DNA of 40,817 nt, from the NCBI GenBank assembly GCA_020161475.1, contig JAIUNQ010000003.1, positions 1 to 40,817 on the forward strand, given 5' to 3'. Position 1 is the stretch's first letter. The number at the start of each line of letters is the position of its first letter. Of the stretch, positions 34,377 through 40,817 are shown piece by piece. Both the position numbers and the translations under genes were made by a program. The notes below the pieces were generated by a model. The model was not told the DNA's origin. It did not search any database and worked only from the letters and a program-made list of their open reading frames with translations. The DNA comes from Pseudomonadota bacterium (GTDB lineage Bacteria; Pseudomonadota; Alphaproteobacteria; Rhizobiales; Beijerinckiaceae).

Positions 34377-34973
34377 ATGCGCAGAACGTTCAATCTCGCA
34401 GGCATCGCCTATCTGCTGGCAGGTGCCGGTGCTGTTTTCGCGCAAACTGCGCCGCAGCCATGGAGGCCGTTGGCCGAAACAGCGCATTTTGAAACGGGAG
34501 ACAGCTGGCTCGTCGAGAATACGCGCTATCGCCTCTACGGCGTCCAGGCTTGCCTGCGCGGCACCACCTTTACCAATGCCTCCGGTCAGAAGCGGGATTG
34601 TGGCGAAGCTGGCCTTGCGATGCTGGTTGGTCTCGTGCGCGATCTGAAGCCAATGTGCACGCCCGTTCTCGAGAGCGCACACGCTGGTCCAGTGCTCGTC
34701 ACCTGTCTTGCTTTCCCGAAAACGGGCAAGGCGGCAGGGAGCCGGATTGATGTTGGAACGGCGCTGATCGCCTCAGGCTTTGCCTTTGCCGCGCTCAAAC
34801 CCGACGGCAAGCCCGTGCACCTTCCCTATTTTGTCGCGGAGCTTGATGCCAAGCGCGCCAAATCAGGGCTATGGGCTTTCCCGGATCTGCCTGAGCCCAA
34901 TGCCATCATCTTCAAGGCGATCCGGGATCAGCAAGCCCGCTCAGGGAATAGCCCCGTCGGGGTGCGCCCATGA
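34377..34973 (+). CDS. Exported nuclease-fold (SNase-like) protein lacking expected acidic residues
   Basis: A 198-residue protein with signal peptide (to VFAQ, about residue 22). The body matches the thermonuclease-type fold: YRLYGVQAC for the RL.GID.PE strand, CGEAGLAMLVGL for the CG..A...L helix, then GTALIASGFAFAA and YFVAELDAKRAKSGLWAFPD. Where nucleases have the Asp and Glu of the DTPE-type motif this protein has GVQACLR, so the usual active site seems lost. It overlaps the next gene as ATGA. Either an inactive binding protein or a divergent enzyme. Confidence 0.68.
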   Translation: MRRTFNLAGIAYLLAGAGAVFAQTAPQPWRPLAETAHFETGDSWLVENTRYRLYGVQACLRGTTFTNASGQKRDCGEAGLAMLVGLVRDLKPMCTPVLESAHAGPVLVTCLAFPKTGKAAGSRIDVGTALIASGFAFAALKPDGKPVHLPYFVAELDAKRAKSGLWAFPDLPEPNAIIFKAIRDQQARSGNSPVGVRP

Positions 34974-35542
34974 TGGGGAGGCACAGCCTTTTAGTCGGGC
35001 CCGCCATTTTCGCTCTGGTCGTCTCAAGTGCGGCGCATGGTGAAACCGCGCCCGCTGATCCAAAGGCTTGGCGGTCCATGACGCTCATGGACCTCCAACT
35101 GGTCGGCCCGCAGCAAACCTTTCAGGCCGGGGTATGGAGCGATCTCATCGCGAAGAACAACCAGACGCAGGCTGCGCCCACCGGAAAGGTGGCTCGGCCC
35201 GCTTCGATCGGTAACGCCCCGGTGAGCGCCGTCTTTGTCACAATCCGCAATGCGCAGGTGGTCGTGGTGCTGAGCATCCTTGGTGCCCCGCGGCTTTGCG
35301 AGCCCCTTACGAGCGTGGGCACCGTGCTCAGGTGCCCGATGCGCATCATCCGCTTCGAAAATGGAAAGAGCACAATGCGCGAAGGGCGAGGTTGTTTTGC
35401 TGCCGGCAAAGCAGGAAGCAACGAGCCCGCAGCCTATGCCTCCTATGACACTACCACCCGAATGATCCGGCTGGGCGTGCTTTCGGGGTCAAGTGCGGTT
35501 GAGAGCTGTTCGCAGTCTGTGCCAGTCAGGGAGAGCGAGTGA
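34970..35542 (+). CDS. Unknown exported protein, paralogue A
   Basis: A 190-residue protein with a signal peptide (about 24 residues, to AHGE). Features shared with the next gene: W..M...DL near the N-terminus, ..VLS......CE, LRCPMRI......GK..MREGRGCF, and a final ESC. Disulfides between the paired Cys are likely. No known family was recognised. The start overlaps the preceding stop as ATGA, and the stop overlaps the next start likewise. Confidence 0.68.
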   Translation: MMGRHSLLVGPAIFALVVSSAAHGETAPADPKAWRSMTLMDLQLVGPQQTFQAGVWSDLIAKNNQTQAAPTGKVARPASIGNAPVSAVFVTIRNAQVVVVLSILGAPRLCEPLTSVGTVLRCPMRIIRFENGKSTMREGRGCFAAGKAGSNEPAAYASYDTTTRMIRLGVLSGSSAVESCSQSVPVRESE

Positions 35543-36105
35543 TGACACCGTCAGTGAGGGGTTTGGGATTGGCCATGGCACTGGGGCTCAGTGCTCCGGC
35601 AGCCTTCGGCCAGGGATCAGAATGGAAGACCATGGATTATCGCGATCTGGCGGAGAAATCGTCGGACGTGCTCCAAGGCGTCTTTTGGGGTGCCGAGATC
35701 GCCGACCAGAATGCCTATGTGAGCCAGACGCTGGGGCGGGATCTTCAGGGGCGCAATGCCCCCCTTGTGGCGCTTTTTCAGTCCTTTGATCTGGGCGTAA
35801 AGCGGATCGAGGTCTCCGTGCTCTCCTCCCGGAAATGCGAAGGGGGAGCAAATCACCATGCCAGCGGTCCCGAGCCATCCCTCTGCCCGCTCAAGATCGC
35901 TATCTCCGAAGCCGGACGAACGCGAATTGTTGCGGAAGGAATCGGCTGTTTTGTGGAAGCGCCCGAGCGCGGTGCCACCCCCGTCCATCAACAAGACGCG
36001 ATACAGGTTCAGTTCGATTCCGCTCAGGGCGTTCTGAAGATGCGATGCCTTGTTGGTGGCCGCTGGGCCCCGGAATGCACACGCAATTTCGTTCTGCCGC
36101 GGTAG
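35539..36105 (+). CDS. Unknown exported protein, paralogue B
   Basis: A 188-residue protein with signal peptide (about 24 residues, to AFGQ). Mature start SEWKTMDYRDLAE parallels the W.SM...DL of paralogue A; SVLSSRKCE, SLCPLKI, GRTRIVAEGIGCF and PECTRNF parallel the matching blocks there. The two arose by tandem duplication and have since diverged widely. Function unknown; export and location beside a T4SS suggest a periplasmic or surface role in transfer. Confidence 0.68.
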   Translation: MMTPSVRGLGLAMALGLSAPAAFGQGSEWKTMDYRDLAEKSSDVLQGVFWGAEIADQNAYVSQTLGRDLQGRNAPLVALFQSFDLGVKRIEVSVLSSRKCEGGANHHASGPEPSLCPLKIAISEAGRTRIVAEGIGCFVEAPERGATPVHQQDAIQVQFDSAQGVLKMRCLVGGRWAPECTRNFVLPR

Positions 36106-36112
36106 GTGCGGG

Positions 36113-36814
36113 ATGCTGAAACCTATTCTTGTTTTCGCGTCAGCATCTTTCTGGCTTGTTGCGGCTGTCCATCCAGCTCAGGCGCAACGGCAACAGTACT
36201 GCGAACGAACCAATTACTCGGCGCAGGAGATCACCAATGCCGTGAACGCTTCGCCGCTTCGGGATGAACTCAAGGCGACCTCCTGCTCCCTGGGTGGGCT
36301 TGGCCGGTTCGAGTCCGGGGGTAATACCGGCGTATACAACGGCAGTTGCTGCACCGGGATTTTTCAGCTCAATAACTCGAACGTCAGGAACTATGCCGGG
36401 GTGGATCGCCAGACCTTCGGCTGCATGAGCCTTCAACAGCAGGTCGACGCTTGGGCCAGACTAACCAACGACGGTTACAATACCGGTGTCGTCAGGCACC
36501 TGACGGAAATGGGGACCTTCGACGGCCAGCGCGTTGATGCCAGCTTCATCGCGGCCTGCATTCAGCTCGGAACGGGCAATTGCCAAACCATGGTCAATTC
36601 AGGTCGCTGCTCAGGGTTTGCGGACTCAAACGGAACGACGATTTGCGATATGGCCCGCGCCGCGCAATCTAACGCCGATCCCAATTGCCAGAACAATCCC
36701 AACGCGCAGGCTTGCGATCTTGGGCCGGGAGATTTCGGAGGAACTGGGCCGGTAGCTGCGCAACCACCGGCACCCTCAGCAGCGGATATCCGTGTCGGGG
36801 TGGGGCAGGTTTAA
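36113..36814 (+). CDS. Lysozyme-like (lytic-transglycosylase-like) exported protein
   Basis: A 233-residue exported protein from ATG 36113 (RBS GGTAGG), signal peptide to AQA (about residue 24). Residues 63-82, LGRFESGGNTGVYNGSCCTG followed by IFQLN, look like a GH23-type active site with Glu67 as candidate acid and the GIFQ strand. Further Cys pairs (GSCC, FGCMS, AACIQLGTGNC, SGRCSG, ICDMA) are unusual. The tail is Pro/Ala-rich. A peptidoglycan-opening role for the transfer apparatus is likely, beside the diverged VirB1. Confidence 0.66.
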   Translation: MLKPILVFASASFWLVAAVHPAQAQRQQYCERTNYSAQEITNAVNASPLRDELKATSCSLGGLGRFESGGNTGVYNGSCCTGIFQLNNSNVRNYAGVDRQTFGCMSLQQQVDAWARLTNDGYNTGVVRHLTEMGTFDGQRVDASFIAACIQLGTGNCQTMVNSGRCSGFADSNGTTICDMARAAQSNADPNCQNNPNAQACDLGPGDFGGTGPVAAQPPAPSAADIRVGVGQV

Positions 36815-36940
36815 GGAACTGGGGCCTGGTCCGTTGCTTGGTAACCCCCGGGATATGTGCCGCCAAGTGCATCGCAATGACCTTGTCAGGGCGGGATCCC
36901 CTCGCTAGAGATCGCGCCCCTTTTCCAATCCGAGCTGTTC

Positions 36941-38245
36941 ATGCCGAGCGCCTCTCCTGCCGCCTCGATCGGTATCGATTTTGGCACCAGCAACACTGTC
37001 GTCGCCCTTGCGCGCAACTGCGGGCAGGTGGAAACGCTTCGCTTTGACCATGGCGGCGCCTCGCACAGTGGCTATGCGTCGACGCTCTGTTTCTCGCCGG
37101 GCGGCATGACAGGTCCGCAGGTTGAGGGCGGTCCGTGGGCGATTGATCGCTTTCTCGAAGGATCAACGCCGCTGCGCTTCATCCAGTCGTTCAAGACCTT
37201 CGCCGCGAGTAGCGCCTTCCAGCAAACCACCATCTTCCGGCAGCGCTTTTCGTTCGAGGATTTGCTGGCAGCCTTTCTTCAAACGCTTGAACATCATGCT
37301 GGTTCTGTGCTGGATCTCTCTCGCGCCCATGTGACCGTCGGCAGGCCGGTGGCTTTCGCTGGCTCAGCTCCTGATGATGCGCTTGCGATGGAGCGTTACC
37401 GGAAAGCCTTTGGTCAGCTCGGGGTGAAACATGCGCACTATGTCTATGAGCCGCTTGGAGCCGCCTTTTCCTTTGCACGCCGCCTCGATCACGATGCAAC
37501 GGTGCTGGTCGCGGACTTCGGCGGCGGCACCAGCGACTTCTCGGTGATGCGTTTTGCTCGGCGGGACGGCAGGCTCAGGGCCGAGCCGCTGGGCCATGCC
37601 GGTATTGGCATTGCGGGCGATACCTTTGATGCCCGCATCGTCGATCATATCGTGGCACCCCGTTTGGGAAAGGGCGGCAGCTATCGTTCTTTCGAGAAGG
37701 TGCTGCCTCTGCCGAGGCACTTCTACGCCACTCTCTCCCGGTGGAACGAGCTTGCCTTCATGAAGGGCAGCAAGGAGCTGCGGGACTTACAGGAGCTGAC
37801 ACGCTTCGCGCTCGACCCTGAACCGCTCCATGATTTTATCTCGCTGGTAGAGAATGATCTGGGCTATCCGCTTTACCGTGCTGTCTCAGTAGCAAAGGTT
37901 GCGCTTTCTGCTCAGGAAGCCGTTGATTTCGAATTCAGTGGCGAAGGACTCAGCATCTGCGCGCAGATTGAGCGCCCGGCGTTCGAACGCTGGATCAGCG
38001 ACGATCTGGCGCGGATCGCGGCGACGGTAGACGAGGTTCTGGCAAAATCCGGCGTTGCAGCCGATGACGTCGAAAAAGTGTTCTTGACGGGTGGGACGTC
38101 GTTCGTCCCGGCGGTCCAAGCCCTTTTCGCTGAGCGCTTCGGCGCGGAAAAGCTGACGGCGGCGGATCAGTTTGAATCGATTGCGCAGGGTCTTGCTCTG
38201 ATCGGCCTGTCAGAAAACCCTGATCAATGGGCCTTTGCGGCCTGA
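36941..38245 (+). CDS. Hsp70/YegD-like ATPase
   Basis: A 434-residue protein with the actin/Hsp70 ATPase fold: phosphate-1 loop IGIDFGTSNTVVA (residues about 10-22), VYEPLGAAFSFA, phosphate-2 loop VADFGGGTSDFSVMRF, and adenosine motif FLTGGTSFVPAV. It has no substrate-binding domain or long lid, matching YegD-type Hsp70 relatives. No signal peptide, so cytoplasmic. It follows the exported-protein operon after 126 bases without an obvious terminator or promoter. Role on a mobile element unknown. Confidence 0.9.
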   Translation: MPSASPAASIGIDFGTSNTVVALARNCGQVETLRFDHGGASHSGYASTLCFSPGGMTGPQVEGGPWAIDRFLEGSTPLRFIQSFKTFAASSAFQQTTIFRQRFSFEDLLAAFLQTLEHHAGSVLDLSRAHVTVGRPVAFAGSAPDDALAMERYRKAFGQLGVKHAHYVYEPLGAAFSFARRLDHDATVLVADFGGGTSDFSVMRFARRDGRLRAEPLGHAGIGIAGDTFDARIVDHIVAPRLGKGGSYRSFEKVLPLPRHFYATLSRWNELAFMKGSKELRDLQELTRFALDPEPLHDFISLVENDLGYPLYRAVSVAKVALSAQEAVDFEFSGEGLSICAQIERPAFERWISDDLARIAATVDEVLAKSGVAADDVEKVFLTGGTSFVPAVQALFAERFGAEKLTAADQFESIAQGLALIGLSENPDQWAFAA

Positions 38246-38341
38246 TCTTACATGGTGCCGAGTTTGTGCAGCTAGAGCGCGCTCCGCACATCCCTGTCGT
38301 TACCAAGAACCGGGAACCAAGGTGCAATTCGTTGTCGAGCG

Positions 38342-38722
38342 TCAAGAGCGCTTGATCGCCTTGCGCTTTGCCCCCCGCTGCTCATCGATTTTTGTCAGCG
38401 CTTCGACACGAGCCTTGCAGGCAGCGGTGATCGCCTCAAGGTCGATATCATGCTTGGCGAGTGCCTTTTTGACCACGCCGTCATTGAGGCCGATCAGTTC
38501 CCAGACGGAGAGTCCGAGCCCCTTGGCGATGACCTCAAGCGTATCAAGCGTGGGGTTCGATTCACCTCTTACCAAGTGATAATAGGTTCCCGGCGAAATC
38601 CCGATCTTCCTGAGGAAGGCTTGCAGGTCGTCATGCTCTGACGCGAGCTGTTCAAGCCGCAGACCGAGGAGCGAAGCGAGCGTCTTTTCAACCGAACGGG
38701 TGCGGCCAGCTTTCGGGGCCAT
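38342..38722 (-). CDS. XRE-family transcriptional regulator
   Basis: A 126-residue regulator from ATG 38722 (GAAGGCG upstream); the longer frame is not needed. HTH of Cro/CI type: LQAFLRKIGISPGTYYHLVR through GESNPTLDTLEVIAKGLGLS. A basic tail (GAKRKAIKRS) follows. Convergent with the Hsp70-like gene. A CAATATATTG-like site lies about 90 bases upstream, within its probable promoter, and recurs at the T4SS promoter; autoregulation and control of transfer are the natural reading. Confidence 0.87.
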   Translation of the reverse strand: MAPKAGRTRSVEKTLASLLGLRLEQLASEHDDLQAFLRKIGISPGTYYHLVRGESNPTLDTLEVIAKGLGLSVWELIGLNDGVVKKALAKHDIDLEAITAACKARVEALTKIDEQRGAKRKAIKRS

Positions 38723-38809
38723 CGAATTCGCCTTCAATGATAGCAATGCGAAAAAGATGACACCTGAACCATCAATTGCGCAAGCACGATTCCAGCAATG
38801 TGTGTTCAG

Positions 38810-38819
38810 CGATATATTG
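38810..38819. promoter_or_regulatory. CAATATATTG-like site B upstream of the XRE gene
   Basis: CGATATATTG, nine of ten bases identical to the palindrome at 39207. On the minus strand it is preceded by ATGACA (38826-38821), a possible -35, an arrangement like that at site A. Lies in the 149-base spacer upstream of the XRE gene, which otherwise holds AT-rich DNA and no gene. Confidence 0.42.
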
Positions 38820-38871
38820 CATGTCATAAAAAATCTAACATTCAAAATACGTTAGTAGTTGGTGCTCGCTA

Positions 38872-39132
38872 TCATGCTGAGTAGCAGGCCAGCTTCTGTA
38901 GCTGCGGCAGGGCCTGCTCAATCACGTCGGCGTCGAGTGGGCCCTTGAAGATAAGGGCTTGCACGCTTGCCCAGTAAAGGACCTCGCTGGTGTCGCATTT
39001 ATGGATGCCAACAGCGATGCGTCTGCCAATCAACTCTTTCACATTTTCAGGGGGATAGGTCTTCAGGAACTCGACCAGTGGTAGCAGGGGACCTCTCGGC
39101 GGAAAGGCCTCGGTATCGAATTCCAACTTCAC
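38872..39132 (-). CDS. Small hypothetical cytoplasmic protein
   Basis: An 86-residue protein starting at GTG 39132, which has GGAG six bases before it; an upstream GTG at 39174 gives 14 extra Arg-rich residues without a ribosome binding site. Sequence KLEFDTEAFPPRGPLLPLVE, then YPPENVKELIGRRIAVGIHK, is soluble and mixed helix/strand, with no signal peptide and no recognised domain. It lies in front of the XRE gene on the same strand, between two copies of the candidate operator. Confidence 0.6.
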   Translation of the reverse strand: MKLEFDTEAFPPRGPLLPLVEFLKTYPPENVKELIGRRIAVGIHKCDTSEVLYWASVQALIFKGPLDADVIEQALPQLQKLACYSA

Positions 39133-39206
39133 TCTTTTCTCCAGCAGGCGTGCCGATTCTCGGCGTGCGCGCACAGATGCAGGAAGATGCTCCTAAGTTC
39201 AATGTG

Positions 39207-39216
39207 CAATATATTG
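39207..39216. promoter_or_regulatory. CAATATATTG site C, perfect palindrome
   Basis: CAATATATTG is a perfect 10-base palindrome in the 229-base gap between the small hypothetical gene (starts 39132, minus) and the ParB-like gene (starts 39362, plus). The rest of this divergent gap is GC-rich except around this site and contains two inverted repeats nearer the ParB start. Confidence 0.45.
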
Positions 39217-39291
39217 AATAGCAGATCTTCAAATGTGGTGAGTTGGCGTCGGGTCGGTTTGGGGGCGTGGCTCCCGGCGAATAGAGTTTGG

Positions 39292-39309
39292 CCGTCAGGG
39301 GAATGACGG
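39292..39309 (+). repeat. Inverted repeat CCGTCA-N6-TGACGG upstream of the ParB-like gene
   Basis: Perfect 6-base arms with a 6-base spacer (GGGGAA). A related copy lies 50 bases further on at 39343-39358 (GGCCGTCA...TGACG shared). Two such sites in front of a partition-type gene suggest operators or centromere-like sites. Confidence 0.5.
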
Positions 39310-39342
39310 TTTGGAAGGGGAAGAGAGAGGTTCTACCCCGGC

Positions 39343-39358
39343 CGTCACGGAGATGACG
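39343..39358 (+). repeat. Inverted repeat CGTCA-N6-TGACG over the ParB ribosome binding site
   Basis: 5-base arms around CGGAGA, so the GGAG ribosome binding site lies in the loop and the preferred ATG (39362) just behind it. Could be a second protein site or a translational control hairpin. Confidence 0.5.
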
Positions 39359-39361
39359 CCC

Positions 39362-40817
39362 ATGACCACTCAGACCCTCACTCCCCATCGGGATATTGCC
39401 ACCTTGCGGCAGATTCCCCTGTCCCAGCTGGTGCGTTCGGATGCCAACGTACGTAAGATCAAGTCGGGGATAAGCATCGATGAGCTTGCTCAGGATATCG
39501 CGCGCCGCGGTCTGCTGCAGTCGATGTCAGTTCGTCCGGTTCTGGATCCAGCAGGCGGGGAGACCGGCACCTATGCCGTCAGCGCCGGCGGTCGCCGTTT
39601 CGCGGCGCTGTGCAAGCTGGTGGAGGAAGGGCGTTTGCCCGCTGATACCCTCGTGCCCTGCCTGATCAAGGTGGACGGGATCGAGATCGAGGATTCGCTG
39701 GCCGAGAACACCATGCGGGCCGGACTTCATCCCCTCGATCAGTTCCGCGCCTTCAAGGCGCTTCAGGACAATGAGGGCTTGAGCGTCGAAGAGATCGCCG
39801 CGCAGTTCTTTGTTTCCGCGCAGGTGGTCCGCCAGCGCCTCAAACTGGCCTCAGCCAGCTTGGTGCTCCTCTCGGCCTATGCCGAGGACGAGGTGAGCCT
39901 CGATCAGCTGATGGCATTCTGTGTCTCGAACGACCATGCGCGTCAGGAGGCGGTCTGGGAGCAGATCCGCCATGGCTATAACAAGGAGCCCTACATGATC
40001 CGGCGACTTCTCACTGAAGGCGCGGTCAAGGGCAATGACCGGCGCGTCCTCTTCGTGGGGGCGGCAGCCTACGAAGCCGCAGGTGGCATCATCCATCGCG
40101 ATCTCTTCGCCGAAGACGGTGGCGGGTGGTTTGAAGACGTGGCGCTCCTCGACAGGCTTGCGAGTGAGAAGCTCGCGCAGTGCGCTCAGGAAATCTCGGT
40201 TGAAGGCTGGAAATGGGTCGAGACGACCGTCTCGTTTCCCTATGGCCACCTCAACGGATTGATGCGCCTCACCTCGATGCCTGACCCCGTGAGCGAGGAA
40301 GAGCAGGCTCGCTATGACGCTGCTCTCGCCCAGTACAATGCGCTCTCAGAGGAATATGCGGACGCTGATGAGCTGCCCGAGGAAATCGACGCCAGGATGG
40401 GCGAACTTGAGGCCACCATGGCCCAAATCGAAGAGCGCCTGCAGAGCTTCGACGCTGCCGAAATCCCCTTTGCCGGTGCCTTTGTCAGCATCGAGCATGA
40501 TGGGCGCTTGCGTGTCGAGCGGGGCTTTGTCCGCTCCGAAGATCGTGCGGCTTTGAGAGCCGTTCAATCCGGCGCGCCGGTAGGAGGCATTGATCGCGGC
40601 GAACCCGATCAGGGCGCTTCTTGCGGGTCTTTTGTCACCGGCGGCGAGGTGGAGGAAATCGATACCGAACCCGAAGCCCGGCTCTCCGATCGCCTGACCG
40701 CGGAACTGACCGCGTATCGGACGCTCGCGCTGCGCGAAAAGCTCGTCGATGATCCGGACACAGCGCTCCTCGCCATGACCCATGCCCTTGCCTTGAAGAC
40801 TTTCTATCGCTTCGCCA
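39362..40817 (+). CDS. ParB/Spo0J-family partition-type protein, 3' end outside window
   Basis: At least 485 residues, open to the right edge; in-frame ATG 39353 is an alternative, but ATG 39362 has GGAG at the right distance. N-terminal ParB domain: IPLSQLVRSDANVRKIK, then VSAGGRRFAALCKL where the CTP-binding GERRxRA motif of standard ParB is expected, and LAENTMRAGLHPLDQFRAFKAL for ENxQR. Helix-turn-helix around LSVEEIAAQFFVSAQVVRQR, then a long acidic and coiled-coil-like C-terminal region (residues about 310-370). The altered CTP motif and missing ParA gene make it a large plasmid/ICE-type ParB relative, not a chromosomal partition protein. Confidence 0.88.
   Translation, partial: MTTQTLTPHRDIATLRQIPLSQLVRSDANVRKIKSGISIDELAQDIARRGLLQSMSVRPVLDPAGGETGTYAVSAGGRRFAALCKLVEEGRLPADTLVPCLIKVDGIEIEDSLAENTMRAGLHPLDQFRAFKALQDNEGLSVEEIAAQFFVSAQVVRQRLKLASASLVLLSAYAEDEVSLDQLMAFCVSNDHARQEAVWEQIRHGYNKEPYMIRRLLTEGAVKGNDRRVLFVGAAAYEAAGGIIHRDLFAEDGGGWFEDVALLDRLASEKLAQCAQEISVEGWKWVETTVSFPYGHLNGLMRLTSMPDPVSEEEQARYDAALAQYNALSEEYADADELPEEIDARMGELEATMAQIEERLQSFDAAEIPFAGAFVSIEHDGRLRVERGFVRSEDRAALRAVQSGAPVGGIDRGEPDQGASCGSFVTGGEVEEIDTEPEARLSDRLTAELTAYRTLALREKLVDDPDTALLAMTHALALKTFYRFA

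Noticed and set aside
38835-38855. CTAAC-N11-GTTAG inverted repeat upstream of the XRE gene
   Set aside because: Only 5-base arms in AT-rich DNA and no second copy seen; too weak to list as an operator.

Overview
The window is a GC-rich, tightly packed piece of a proteobacterial genome, most likely alphaproteobacterial. It looks like part of a conjugative plasmid or integrative conjugative element, because a near-complete VirB/VirD4 type IV secretion system (T4SS) and a ParB-like protein flank a large copper-resistance island. The taxonomic statement is inference from gene style and base composition. No rRNA, tRNA, insertion sequence, integrase, CRISPR array or relaxase was seen. No stretch longer than about 230 bases lacks a gene.

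Layout, left to right. (1) 1-1559: two TRAP-transporter membrane genes (dctQ, and dctM cut by the window edge) on the minus strand, with no dctP on the visible side. (2) 1689-21228: the copper island. A MerR-type regulator is followed by a long minus-strand operon (9812 to 2101): small exported protein, response regulator, histidine kinase, Cys-rich small protein, CusB-like adaptor and CusA-like RND pump. Divergent from it, a plus-strand operon (10042 to 14561) encodes a small lipoprotein, a TolC-type outer-membrane lipoprotein, a two-domain multicopper oxidase, a CopI-like cupredoxin, a CusF-like chaperone and a cytochrome b561. A second plus-strand unit (14677-16904) holds a Met-rich three-domain multicopper oxidase, a small membrane protein and a CopG-like DUF411 protein. 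Then come CueR with its divergent Cu(I) P-type ATPase and a DUF2933 peptide, and finally a Spy/CpxP-like protein divergent from a Crp/Fnr-type regulator. (3) 21229-33759: the minus-strand T4SS operon, virB1-like, virB2, virB3, virB4, two VirB5-like genes, a VirB7-like lipoprotein, virB6, virB8, virB9, virB10, virB11 and virD4. (4) 33870-36814: a divergent five-gene operon of exported, Cys-containing proteins (unknown secreted protein, nuclease-fold protein lacking its expected acidic residues, two paralogous unknowns, lysozyme-like protein). (5) 36941-40817: an Hsp70/YegD-like ATPase, an XRE regulator, a small hypothetical gene and a ParB-like protein cut by the right edge.

How the parts fit. 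Cu(I) in the cytoplasm would be sensed by CueR and exported by the P-type ATPase. Periplasmic copper would be sensed by the two-component system, which probably drives both divergent operons and the second oxidase gene: a shared 16-base element (GCAATAATTTGTAACA) occurs exactly twice and a degenerate copy once, in the intergenic regions of just these units. Periplasmic copper would be bound by CusF/CopI/CopG-like proteins, oxidised by two multicopper oxidases and pumped out by the CusBA-TolC-type complex. The T4SS could move the whole package. A CAATATATTG-like palindrome recurs at the T4SS divergent promoter, in front of the XRE gene and between the small gene and the ParB-like gene, suggesting one regulator for transfer and maintenance.

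The least described parts are the five-gene exported-protein operon opposite virB1, the strongly diverged VirB1-like protein, and the regulatory DNA (stem-loops between copper genes, an FNR-type palindrome at 20675-20692, and a MerR-type promoter pointing at the TRAP genes).
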